Source of the DNA: a virus
Direction: 5' to 3' (one strand)
Virus record (IMG/VR): IMGVR_UViG_3300027869_000006
Span: 1 to 64,000 of that record
Length of the DNA: 64,000 nt
Each line of letters starts with the position of its first letter. Within the stretch, counting starts at the first letter, position 1. Below the pieces are notes generated by a model. That model was not told where the DNA came from, did no database searches, and saw nothing but the letters and a program-made list of their open reading frames with translations. Positions 7,669-15,032 of the stretch are shown here, one piece after another. The translations under genes and the position numbers were made by a program.

Positions 7669-8247
7669 ATGACACAAGATGAAACAGGGGAGGTCACCTT
7701 AACGACGGAGCAGGTAGCACATATCATTGGCCGCGCCCCTTCCACGACGCGCAATATGTTGGCGGAGAACGAGATCATCTCTACACTCGTGATGGGTCGA
7801 GGACATGGTAAACGCCAGGTGGCCCTCCAGGATGTGCTGGACTACTGCCGGAAAGCAGGTATCACCCCCGATCTTTCCGGTCTCTCTCTCACTGCTCTCC
7901 CCCAAACGGTACAAGAGTCTGGGACGGTGACCAGCTCGCCCCCACTCACCGAGCAACATGCCGACGCTGATCCGTTCCTGGGTGACAAGAAGTATGAAAA
8001 CTTGGAGTATTACGACGTAGAAGAGGAGCAGGGTGATGGCTATAGAGATGAGGAAGGCTATACCTACGAGGATGAGTTCGGGAATCAGATCGGCAATGAA
8101 CACCACGAGTTTGTCTTCATCGACCGGCTGAACATGCTGCACTGCCGGTTCTGTCCCCTGGCCTATCACTTTGAGCGTGATGCAAACAAACATCCAGCAA
8201 CCTGGGTCATGGTGCAGGTGCCGGTACGGGAGCATGCCGATGTATGA
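7669..8247 (+). CDS. HTH-containing putative regulator with a C-terminal zinc-finger-like segment
   Basis: ATG 7669 follows GGGGGAGAGC and a promoter. The 192-residue product has an N-terminal MerR/excisionase-like helix-turn-helix (LTTEQVAHIIGRAPSTTRNML, then VALQDVLDYCRKAG). A low-complexity acidic linker at about 105-140 is rich in Asp, Glu and Tyr. A C-terminal segment has C-x2-C...H-x6-H (CRFCPLAYHFERDANKH). It could be a transcription regulator of the genes nearby. The stop overlaps the next gene, which has another HTH of the same general type. Confidence 0.6.
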   Translation: MTQDETGEVTLTTEQVAHIIGRAPSTTRNMLAENEIISTLVMGRGHGKRQVALQDVLDYCRKAGITPDLSGLSLTALPQTVQESGTVTSSPPLTEQHADADPFLGDKKYENLEYYDVEEEQGDGYRDEEGYTYEDEFGNQIGNEHHEFVFIDRLNMLHCRFCPLAYHFERDANKHPATWVMVQVPVREHADV

Positions 8248-8461
8248 GCACGAGGAAACCGATGAGTTGTTAACGGTCCATGAGGTTGCGAGACGGCTAC
8301 GGGTCGATGATACCACTGTCCGAAGATGGCTCAAATCCGGGGCGATGGAATCGGTAACACTCCCTCACAAAGGCAAGCGGCGGGCCTATCGTATCAAAAA
8401 GTCCACACTCACAGCCCTCCTGAATGCTCCCATCATTGAGGCTCCTTACATCGATGGGTAG
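8240..8461 (+). CDS. Excisionase/MerR-like HTH protein
   Basis: ATG 8240 overlaps the previous stop by 8 bases. The 73-residue product is one winged HTH of the HTH_17/excisionase type: LTVHEVARRLRVDDTTVRRWLKSG followed by a wing with basic residues (KGKRRAYRIKKSTL). Small proteins of this family act as recombination directionality factors or as repressors. No integrase is visible in the window, so the role stays open. A perfect 14-base palindrome lies just downstream and might be its operator. Confidence 0.75.
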   Translation: MYEHEETDELLTVHEVARRLRVDDTTVRRWLKSGAMESVTLPHKGKRRAYRIKKSTLTALLNAPIIEAPYIDG

Positions 8462-8470
8462 ATAGATCGT

Positions 8471-8484
8471 ACATACCGGTATGT
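8471..8484. promoter_or_regulatory. Perfect 14-base palindrome, possible operator
   Basis: ACATACCGGTATGT is fully self-complementary and lies 10 bases after the small HTH gene. The rest of the 8462-8750 gap holds a 6-bp GAGACC/GGTCTC hairpin (8568-8586) and no convincing ORF. Confidence 0.35.
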
Positions 8485-8750
8485 CTACAATCACCATAAT
8501 TTCTCTCTGTCCCTATTTTGGCTCCAAAACATTTGAGTAGTGCGCTTCTTTTCCGTCTTCTCAGGTAGAGACCACCAACGGGTCTCGTGTTGAGAGATGG
8601 ATACTCATCCTGTAGCCCGCCCTTTACGCCGCCTCGTACCTGTCCTGCTTCACCTGGCCTTGTGTTATGTCTTTTGTCACGCGGCTTTCCACGAAAGGGT
8701 GGAATGATGAGGAGCGGGTAGCTATGCTGGTGCTGCCCGCTCGCTCTTCC

Positions 8751-9068
8751 TCAGTTCTTTTCCAACTTTGTGGGCTGTCCTTTTCCGCGTCGAGGAACAA
8801 GTGAGAGCTGAAACACATCTTCCATCCTGTAGGTATTGTAGCGGCTGGTACTTTGTTTACCTCCGATAGGAATGAGACTATTGGTGAAGACCCGGCTACG
8901 TACTGTCCCTGATGTATAAGTATAGTCGATGCCCTGCTCCGCCTTAGCCCGCCAGGTGAGTAAGCGAGCCGTCTCCTCCGTTGAAATGCCCTGCTCCACC
9001 CCCACCGGTGAAATTCCTAACTGATGTAAGATTGCCAGCATTCTCTGCTGCGTATAATAGCGGGCCAT
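8751..9068 (-). CDS. Minus-strand HTH-like putative regulator
   Basis: The only minus-strand gene in the first 50 kb. On its own strand the ATG follows AAGGAAGGATG and a consensus promoter. The 105-residue product has a segment reminiscent of a MerR/HTH_17 winged helix: EETARLLTWRAKAEQG, a wing-like middle, then YRMEDVFQLSLVPRRGKGQ with a basic tail. Divergent transcription from the gene at 9240 with back-to-back promoters suggests a switch-like regulator, but no family match is certain. Confidence 0.6.
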   Translation of the reverse strand: MARYYTQQRMLAILHQLGISPVGVEQGISTEETARLLTWRAKAEQGIDYTYTSGTVRSRVFTNSLIPIGGKQSTSRYNTYRMEDVFQLSLVPRRGKGQPTKLEKN

Positions 9069-9109
9069 ATCATCATCCTTCCTTGTTCCTGCTCTCTCTG
9101 CTTCTCTTA

Positions 9110-9139
9110 ACTATACCAGATATGAGTTTCCTTTGTCAA
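9110..9139 (-). promoter_or_regulatory. Promoter of the minus-strand regulator
   Basis: Read on the minus strand: TTGACA, 18-base spacer, TATAGT, ending about 40 bases before the regulator's ATG. Its upstream edge is 33 bases from the -35 box of the divergent + promoter. Confidence 0.65.
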
Positions 9140-9171
9140 CGTCAAACTCATGTAAATGTACCCTAAAACTA

Positions 9172-9200
9172 TTGACAAACTAACGATAATGTAGTATACT
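9172..9200 (+). promoter_or_regulatory. Strong sigma70-type promoter
   Basis: TTGACA, 17-base spacer, TATACT: one mismatch to consensus with ideal spacing. It would drive the gene block that begins at 9240 and probably leads to the sliding clamp gene. Confidence 0.75.
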
Positions 9201-9239
9201 TACTAGGTAAGAACAAAACAAACATGAAGGAGAACGACA

Positions 9240-9503
9240 ATGACAGAAGAGATCAGATACATCCAAGTAGATGAGACGCACAAGATTGAAGTGATGCCGA
9301 GTGGCAACTTTTATCCCCAACAGTTAGTGAATCCTCAATGGAAAGAGCACTATGAAGGATGGGGTTACTACAAAACTGGAAACCAACAAAAGCACTTCAA
9401 GACCGAAGTTGGAGCTCATAAGTTTCTAGCAGAGCAAGCGAATGCAGCAGTTATGAATCCCCGCCGATTGCCCGCTACAACGAAGCGTGGGTATCGCGGA
9501 TAG
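9240..9503 (+). CDS. Unknown small protein, first gene after the divergent promoters
   Basis: ATG 9240 follows AAGGAGAACGACA, an almost perfect ribosome-binding site. The 87 residues have a beta-rich first half and a helical HKFLAEQANAAV segment, with a basic C-terminus. No family recognised. Its position right behind the strongest promoter of the window suggests early, high expression, as for small host-takeover or regulatory proteins. Confidence 0.65.
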   Translation: MTEEIRYIQVDETHKIEVMPSGNFYPQQLVNPQWKEHYEGWGYYKTGNQQKHFKTEVGAHKFLAEQANAAVMNPRRLPATTKRGYRG

Positions 9504-9528
9504 TTTTCAAAGCAGGAAGGAAATAGAC

Positions 9529-9822
9529 ATGAATGCACAGATGAACCAGGCTCCCAATGGGAGAGAGAAAGTAACCGTTGAACTTGTAGGTCAAGATGGA
9601 AATGCTTTTGCAGTGATAGGGAGATGCGAGCGAGCGATGCGTCAGGCACGCTGGACGGCACAGGAAATCACCGCATTCCGCATGGAGGCAACATGCGGAG
9701 ACTACAATCACCTCCTGGCAACGGTCATGGAGTACTGTGAGGATGCAAGTGAAGATGAGGAGGAAGAGGAGTTCAACTTTTATGCCGATGACGAAGATGA
9801 GGAGGAGGATACCGATGACTAA
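9529..9822 (+). CDS. Small protein with very acidic C-terminal tail
   Basis: ATG 9529 follows AGGAAGGAAATAG. The 97-residue product has an ordered-looking N-terminal part with a helix (CERAMRQARWTAQEITAF) and ends in about 25 residues that are mostly Asp and Glu, which could mimic DNA or bind basic proteins. No family recognised. The next gene starts inside its last codons. Confidence 0.65.
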   Translation: MNAQMNQAPNGREKVTVELVGQDGNAFAVIGRCERAMRQARWTAQEITAFRMEATCGDYNHLLATVMEYCEDASEDEEEEEFNFYADDEDEEEDTDD

Positions 9823-10204
9823 GCAGCAACGTATCCTTGCCCCCGTTCAACTTGCCTACATCACGGCTCGTGCCACCTACGAAGAATTGACCGAAGCCGC
9901 CGCCGCAATCTTGGGTGAGTGTACCGCCGAGACCGTGACGGAAGTCGAAGCCTTTTGCGAGAGAGAGGCCCAGGTGCATACTGAACTTGGTACCCTGCGT
10001 GCAAGGATCGCCCTACGTGATACCGAGCAAGCTCTGCTTGATTGGGGCGTGGCTTATGCGAAGACCGCGAAGGGCTATAAGCCTGAGTATCAGGACATGT
10101 TTGAGCGAATGGCAACGACACCCCTGTTAAAGTATCGGCACAGGGCGATTGATTTGTTTATGAAATTGGATGTTAGTCCAATCATCGAAAAGAAAGCGAG
10201 TTAA
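9815..10204 (+). CDS. Unknown helical protein, 129 residues
   Basis: ATG 9815 overlaps the previous gene by 8 bases, with GAGGAGGAT as ribosome-binding site. The product is almost wholly helical with heptad-like stretches (ATYEELTEAAAAILGE; EVEAFCEREAQVHTELGTL). No family recognised. It is part of the 9240-11695 block ending in the sliding clamp gene. Confidence 0.6.
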   Translation: MTKQQRILAPVQLAYITARATYEELTEAAAAILGECTAETVTEVEAFCEREAQVHTELGTLRARIALRDTEQALLDWGVAYAKTAKGYKPEYQDMFERMATTPLLKYRHRAIDLFMKLDVSPIIEKKAS

Positions 10205-10207
10205 GCT

Positions 10208-10495
10208 GTGGAAAGCACAACGTATCATGAGCAGGTATGCTGTCTCTTAGAACAGGCAGTGATCCTTATCCGAGCGAATAGCTTTGTTCCTAAGTATCAG
10301 GAGAAAGCAACATGAGAAGAATGTCTCGGTCTCGCCGTCTCTCAGTATCTCGAATGGACAGGCGAGGATATCTTACAGGTAGCGCAAGCTGCCCTTGTGG
10401 ATGCAAATTTCTCAACTGAAGCATCCGTTCTGCAATTGCTTGTTGATGCACCAGACTCAACCGCACTTGCCCAGAAAATCTTTGAGGAGAATTAA
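10208..10495 (+). pseudogene. Small gene with an in-frame TGA at codon 36
   Basis: From GTG 10208 the frame reads 35 codons (VESTTYHEQVCCLLEQAV...), meets TGA at 10313-10315, and then continues without a stop for 59 codons (EECLGLAVSQYLEWTGED...) to TAA at 10493-10495, four bases before the sliding clamp start. Both halves have protein-like composition, and the block is otherwise tightly packed. An ATG overlapping the TGA reads another frame and gives only 35 poor codons. A nonsense mutation is the simplest explanation; sequencing error or TGA readthrough are the alternatives. The family is unknown. Confidence 0.5.
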
Positions 10496-10498
10496 TAC

Positions 10499-11695
10499 AT
10501 GACTACCATCTCAGAAGAAACTACCGTTGAAGTCATCCCTGGTATACCGTCCTTCTACGTCACCGTTGAGCAAAAAGCCCTGGTCAATGCCTTAACTGCT
10601 CTTGCACCTGCCGTTCCTAAGAGACCGAGTCTCCCTATTCTCTCCAACGTGAAGATCGAGGCAAGTACCCTTGGAGTGAAGCTCGCCGCGACCAACCTGG
10701 AACTCTACATGAGTACCCGTCTCCCTCTCTCAACCGTGCATGTGCGCCTCTATGGAGCATGTACCACGAACTACAAAGAGTTCGTGGCACTTGTCAAACC
10801 CTTGAAGGGACAGTTCCTGACACTTAGTTTCCAGGATGAGATGCTGACTGTTGAGACGGCCCATCTAACCGTTACCCTCGCGACTCTGCCCGTTGAGGAG
10901 TACCCCGCCGATCCGAAGGGGTTGCACGAGAAGAAAACCTGGGCCGTACCCCAGACGCTGACCTTACCCGTTGCGACCTTGCGGCATGCCGTGAGCATGG
11001 TAGAGTATGCCGCCTCAAATGACTTCAATCGGCCTGTCTTCACGGCCATTCGGATGAAGCTTTCTCAGGATGTGCTTGACCTGGCCGCCGCCGACCAAAA
11101 ACGCATGAGTATCATGCGCGAGCAGATTGAGGGTGCAGGCACTTGGAATGTTGATCTGCTTCTTCCCGTGGTGAGCTTGTGCGAAGTCCTGAAGAAGCTA
11201 CCGAAAGCGGGAGACGTGACCCTCTCCGCTGCATCTCCGGTGTCTGCTACCCTCACGTGTGGGCCGATAGTTGCCCATCTCCGGCAAGTGGAGGGCACCT
11301 ATCCCAATGTGGAAGTGGTTATTCCGCGTGAGGATGCTGACGTGACGACCGTCCTGGTGGAGCGAGCAGTCTTGAAGCAAGCACTTGAAACGGTTGCATC
11401 CATTGTGAAGGACTCCGGCAAGTGTGTCCATCTCCATTTCATGCAGGAGCGTATCGAGGTCAAGGCGCAACGCGATGAGATGAAGGAACCGATGGTGGTT
11501 CAGGTTCCTGCCGAGGCGACGGGACAAGAGATGGAAGTCATCTTCCATTGGCGGAACGTGATGGATATCGTGCAAGCCTCTTCCTATGGGTCGCTCCAAT
11601 TCCATCTACAAAGTCCGCACCATGCAGTTCGGATCACCATTCCTGAGTGTCCTGGGTTTGTTGGGGTGACGATGCCGATGAATACTCATCGCTAA
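10499..11695 (+). CDS. dnaN: DNA polymerase III beta subunit (sliding clamp)
   Basis: A 398-residue beta-clamp homologue; bacterial clamps have about 365-390 residues. Recognisable stretches are RPSLPILSNVKIEA with LAATNLEL in domain 1, SNDFNRPVFTAIRMKL with LAAADQKRM in domain 2, and the terminal GVTMPM in the place of the usual PMR-type end. The clamp is a ring-shaped dimer that tethers a polymerase to DNA. No polymerase gene is in the window, so it may serve the host replicase or a phage polymerase encoded elsewhere. ATG 10499 lies three bases after the preceding stop, and GAGGAG is the ribosome-binding site. A hairpin follows at 11739. Confidence 0.92.
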   Translation: MTTISEETTVEVIPGIPSFYVTVEQKALVNALTALAPAVPKRPSLPILSNVKIEASTLGVKLAATNLELYMSTRLPLSTVHVRLYGACTTNYKEFVALVKPLKGQFLTLSFQDEMLTVETAHLTVTLATLPVEEYPADPKGLHEKKTWAVPQTLTLPVATLRHAVSMVEYAASNDFNRPVFTAIRMKLSQDVLDLAAADQKRMSIMREQIEGAGTWNVDLLLPVVSLCEVLKKLPKAGDVTLSAASPVSATLTCGPIVAHLRQVEGTYPNVEVVIPREDADVTTVLVERAVLKQALETVASIVKDSGKCVHLHFMQERIEVKAQRDEMKEPMVVQVPAEATGQEMEVIFHWRNVMDIVQASSYGSLQFHLQSPHHAVRITIPECPGFVGVTMPMNTHR

Positions 11696-11705
11696 TCTTC
11701 CTCGC

Positions 11706-11766
11706 TTGTTTTCTCATCACATCTACGATATACTTACTGACAGGGAGCCGTTCACTCCCTGTCTTT
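11706..11766 (+). promoter_or_regulatory. Promoter followed at once by a hairpin
   Basis: TTGTTT, 17-base spacer, TATACT (11706-11734), then GACAGGGA/TCCCTGTC (11739-11763) and TTT. The hairpin could end transcripts of the sliding clamp gene, or, since transcription from the promoter should begin about there, form the 5' stem-loop of the next mRNA. Confidence 0.45.
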
Positions 11767-11800
11767 GTATGACTGTCCTGTTATGGTGCGGAGGCGGCGC

Positions 11801-12418
11801 ATGTCCACCGTTGATATTCCTCATTTTTCTTTGCATGAACAATTCGCAGATCATGGGTTTGCTACTTGTCATGGTGCCCTCCCACTCCCGCGCACGTGGG
11901 CCGCTCAGCTACGGAACTATGCCAGTAACTTCCTTGATGGCACCATGACCCAACCGCTCGCTCAACTCTTCCCCTGGCTCTATTCCTGGTACTGCGATGT
12001 GGTTGCACACCTGGTGGATGTCACGTTCCAGACCCAGGTCGCCCTTGCCCCACTTGACCGTTGTCTGACCCTGCACCTTGGACTTGGTCGAGGGTATCAA
12101 ACCAAAGAAGAGCGAGAGAGAGACCTGGCAGGCCCCGCGACCAAGCCTGGGGTCAGCGGCGTCCTGTTTGCCTGTCATCTACCGGAGACCCACGGAGGCT
12201 CCTTGGAACTCCATCTCCCGAAACAGCCACCGGCGCTGATTGCCCCCATCGAGGGGTTGCTGGTGTTGTTTGATGGCAGTGTCACGAAGTATCTGCTGCG
12301 GCCGGTCATGCGGGCGCTTGATGTGTGCTATGCCGTCGTGATTGAGTTCGCACATGATCTGCTGACGTTGCCTGTGCCACATGTAGAGGCAGGGATAGTG
12401 GCAAGGGTACTCATCTAG
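11801..12418 (+). CDS. Possible degenerate 2-oxoglutarate oxygenase-like (double-stranded beta-helix) protein
   Basis: ATG 11801 follows GGAGGCGGC; 205 residues. The second half recalls the core of Fe(II)/2-oxoglutarate oxygenases of the TET/JBP sort: GVLFACHLPETHGGSLELHL, then IAPIEGLLVLFDGS and LLRPV. The expected HxD motif and the distal histidine are not visible (Tyr or Lys lies where the latter is expected). So it would be inactive as an oxygenase, use other ligands, or only resemble the fold. The neighbours, a ParB/Srx-fold protein and a TET-associated glycosyltransferase, make the idea attractive. By sequence alone it is unproven. Confidence 0.35.
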   Translation: MSTVDIPHFSLHEQFADHGFATCHGALPLPRTWAAQLRNYASNFLDGTMTQPLAQLFPWLYSWYCDVVAHLVDVTFQTQVALAPLDRCLTLHLGLGRGYQTKEERERDLAGPATKPGVSGVLFACHLPETHGGSLELHLPKQPPALIAPIEGLLVLFDGSVTKYLLRPVMRALDVCYAVVIEFAHDLLTLPVPHVEAGIVARVLI

Positions 12419-12454
12419 TCTCGATGGGATGTGAGATGGAAGGGAGGAGGACGT

Positions 12455-13183
12455 ATGGTCAGAGATATGCAGCAAGGAGTGAGAGAAGATAGTCTCTCTG
12501 CTCTACTTCCTCTTGAGGTCATTGCACTTGACCAACTTAAGCCTCATCCACGCAACTATCGAAGTCATCCCGAAGATGAGATTCTTCATCTCATGGAAAG
12601 TATTCGTGCCAACGGGATTTACAAGAATATCGTGATTGCCAATGAAGGGACGATCCTGTGTGGTCGGGGAGTGACTATAGCAGCAGAGCGACTTGAATAT
12701 ACCCATGTCCCTGTCTATCGTGCTCCCTATGGGCCGAATGATCCACGCGCCATCAAACTCCTCGTCAGTGACAATGAGATTAGCCACTTAGCTGAAAATG
12801 ACGATAGAGCACTCACTGAACTTCTCAAAGAACTGAAAGACTCTGAACTTGACCTGCTTGGGACTGGCTACGATGAAATGATGCTTGCCAATCTTGTCAT
12901 GGTGAGTCGGCCCGCCTCAGAGATTGCTGATTTAGATGCTGCGGCGCAGTGGGTAGGAATGCCGGAGTATAACGATGAAGGGGATGAAGAAAGCGCCGAG
13001 TTCTCCGTGATTGTGAATTTCGCTACTGAGGAACATTGTCGGGAGTTTTGTCGTCGTCTTACTATAGATGCCAGTAGTATCCTGATGCGGAAAATACGCA
13101 GACCGATCTGGTGGCCGTCGCAAGTACGTGATGATCTGCTCTCTCTACGATTTACTGCGGAGAAACAGGGAGAAGAGAAATGA
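12455..13183 (+). CDS. ParB/sulfiredoxin-fold protein
   Basis: ATG 12455 follows GGAAGGGAGGAGG; 242 residues. The N-terminal 100 residues form a ParB-like nuclease (Srx-fold) domain: VIALDQLKPHPRNYRSHPED, then the loop TILCGRGVTIAAERLEYTHV that binds phosphate or nucleotide in the family. There is no HTH of plasmid-partition ParB, so this is not a partition protein. Stand-alone domains of this type are common in phages next to DNA methyltransferases and base-modification genes. The C-terminal part has an acidic stretch and a separate alpha/beta region. The stop overlaps the next start (ATGATGA), so it is probably co-translated with the glycosyltransferase. Confidence 0.8.
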   Translation: MVRDMQQGVREDSLSALLPLEVIALDQLKPHPRNYRSHPEDEILHLMESIRANGIYKNIVIANEGTILCGRGVTIAAERLEYTHVPVYRAPYGPNDPRAIKLLVSDNEISHLAENDDRALTELLKELKDSELDLLGTGYDEMMLANLVMVSRPASEIADLDAAAQWVGMPEYNDEGDEESAEFSVIVNFATEEHCREFCRRLTIDASSILMRKIRRPIWWPSQVRDDLLSLRFTAEKQGEEK

Positions 13184-14094
13184 TGAACCCCGTTCTCCCG
13201 CGCTATCCCGTCTATATTCCTAGTAAGGGTCGGGCTGAACAAGGGTTAACCGCGCGTTATCTCGTTGCTAGTGGCGTGCCATTTCATCTCGTCGTCGAAC
13301 CACCGGAAGCGGATGCCTATGCAGCACAGTTTGGGGCTGACCGTCTGCTCGTACTTCCATTTCATGATCTTGGCTTAGGGAGTATTCCAGCACGTAATTT
13401 CATTTGGGAACACGCGAAAGCGAGTGGAGCAGAGCGGCACTGGACACTCGATGATAATATGCGCTGCTTTTATCGGCGCTTTAAAGCGAGGCGTCTCTAT
13501 TGCGATGCAGGGATCGCGCTCCGCGTCTGCGAAGATTTTACCGACCGCTATGAGAATATCGCTATCGCGGGCTTAAACTACGCGATGTTCGTGCCAGATA
13601 AAGAGCGTATCCTTCCCCTCCAAATCAACTGCCATGTCTACTCCTGTATGCTGATCCTGAATAGCCTGCCGTATCGCTGGCGTGGCCGCTATAACGAAGA
13701 CACCGATTTCTGCCTGCAGGTACTAGCGAATGGGTGGTGTACTATCCTTCTCAATACCTTCGTCGTGGAGAAAATTGCGACAATGACGATGAAGGGTGGG
13801 AATATGACCACGCTCTATCAAGGCGATGGACGCCTCAAGATGGCTCGCTCTTTAGAGCGAGCCTGGCCAGGTATAGTTGAAACGAAGCGGCGCTTCCAGC
13901 GACCACAACATGTTATTAAAGATGGCTGGAAGAAGTTCGATACCAAACTGAAGTTAAAACCCGGTATTGATTTATCACGATTAGAGTCTAATGAATATGG
14001 CATGTCACTCGTGCAGGTTGCGGATTCGATCAAAAGCCCGCGTCTCCAGGGTCTGCTCGATGAGTGGCGAGAGACGCACGAGGAGCCGCTATGA
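13180..14094 (+). CDS. TET-associated glycosyltransferase-type enzyme (GT-A fold)
   Basis: A 304-residue protein. The start YPVYIPSKGRAEQGLTARYL and the later FHDLGLGSIPARNFIWEHA match what I know of the TET-associated glycosyltransferase family. HWTLDDNMRCFY holds the metal-binding Asp motif of GT-A enzymes, and RYNEDTDFCLQVLANGW the usual acidic active-site stretch. In phages and fungi these enzymes are thought to add sugars to oxidised bases in DNA. This gene follows a ParB/Srx-fold gene and a possible oxygenase-like gene, which fits DNA hypermodification. The sugar and the base are unknown. It is coupled to the genes on both sides by ATGA overlaps. Confidence 0.75.
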   Translation: MMNPVLPRYPVYIPSKGRAEQGLTARYLVASGVPFHLVVEPPEADAYAAQFGADRLLVLPFHDLGLGSIPARNFIWEHAKASGAERHWTLDDNMRCFYRRFKARRLYCDAGIALRVCEDFTDRYENIAIAGLNYAMFVPDKERILPLQINCHVYSCMLILNSLPYRWRGRYNEDTDFCLQVLANGWCTILLNTFVVEKIATMTMKGGNMTTLYQGDGRLKMARSLERAWPGIVETKRRFQRPQHVIKDGWKKFDTKLKLKPGIDLSRLESNEYGMSLVQVADSIKSPRLQGLLDEWRETHEEPL

Positions 14095-14435
14095 GACGAA
14101 ATACTAGTCACACCCGTGGCACACCTCGCCAGAGTGGTGGCTACCTCTTAGAGGACTCCTGGGTGGATTATTCCGATGGCCAGTCCGTCACCTACTCCAC
14201 CCATGCACCAGACCCGATCCCACTCGGTATCGTCAAGCTGGAACGGGATGCCTCGCTCTCTCCCGATGGGCCGTATGCATTGTACGTGGTGGTCCACGTC
14301 AAGAAGCGCAATGACTGGGGAGCCATCCAGCAGTTCGATATCTGGAAACCGTTATCGCAGAAAAGTCCCTATCGATTGGAGGATGCACGGGCGTACCTGG
14401 AGCAGGCCGTACGAGGCGGGAGGATGAGTTCATGA
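14091..14435 (+). CDS. Unknown protein between modification cassette and terminase
   Basis: ATG 14091 overlaps the glycosyltransferase stop (ATGA), with GAGGAGC as ribosome-binding site. The 114-residue product is beta-rich in the centre (DPIPLGIVKLERD, YALYVVVHVKKRNDWG) with a helical C-terminus. No family recognised. Coupling suggests co-expression with the glycosyltransferase, so a small accessory protein of the modification cassette is possible. Confidence 0.55.
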   Translation: MRRNTSHTRGTPRQSGGYLLEDSWVDYSDGQSVTYSTHAPDPIPLGIVKLERDASLSPDGPYALYVVVHVKKRNDWGAIQQFDIWKPLSQKSPYRLEDARAYLEQAVRGGRMSS

Positions 14436-14456
14436 AGAAGGGGAGAGAGAGATTCT

Positions 14457-15032
14457 ATGCCTGAAGACTACAACACAACATCGCTCCCACGCGTATTGAG
14501 GAAACGGCGGCGTGGCCAACGATTGACTGCCGAGGAGAAGCATCTCGCTCAACAAAAGTTCCTCGACTCCTTCAAGCTCAATGCGAATATCACCGTTGCG
14601 TGCATGCAAGCAGGCATTGATCGTTCGCAGATTTACCGCTGGCAGGAAAAAGATCAACAGTTCAGCTTCCGGTTCAATCAAGCGGAAGCTGAAGCCAATG
14701 ATATGCTACTTGCGGCTGCCTGGCGACGTGGCGTGCAGGGGGTGGAGAAAGCCGTCGTCTCGATGGGCAGACAGGTCTTTGTCGAGGAGGAACTGCCCAA
14801 TGGGACAAAGATACGCAAGCCACTCATGGAGCGAGAATATAGCGATGCCGTCCTCCTGAGACTCATGTCCTACCGTATTCCAGGTTTCCGTGAGAAGCAG
14901 CAGGTGGAAATGAGTGGGAGTCTTGAAGTTTTCCAGGGGGCGCGTGATGCGCTTCTTACTGAGTTAGCGACACTTCCAGATGTTGGTCAAACACACACAG
15001 AAGCTAGCAGTACCGAAGCCAATCCCCTTTGA
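14457..15032 (+). CDS. terS: Terminase small subunit
   Basis: A 191-residue protein with an N-terminal basic stretch and HTH (NITVACMQAGIDRSQIYRWQEKD) typical of small terminase subunits, which recognise the packaging start site on phage DNA and regulate the large subunit. The C-terminal part, with IRKPLMEREYSDAVLLRLM and an oligomerisation-like helix, fits the family. The large subunit gene starts 53 bases before its stop. GGGGAGAGAGATT precedes ATG 14457. Confidence 0.85.
   Translation: MPEDYNTTSLPRVLRKRRRGQRLTAEEKHLAQQKFLDSFKLNANITVACMQAGIDRSQIYRWQEKDQQFSFRFNQAEAEANDMLLAAAWRRGVQGVEKAVVSMGRQVFVEEELPNGTKIRKPLMEREYSDAVLLRLMSYRIPGFREKQQVEMSGSLEVFQGARDALLTELATLPDVGQTHTEASSTEANPL

Noticed and set aside
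12455-13183. Plasmid partition ParB
   Set aside because: There is no HTH or dimer domain and no ParA; only the Srx-fold domain is present.
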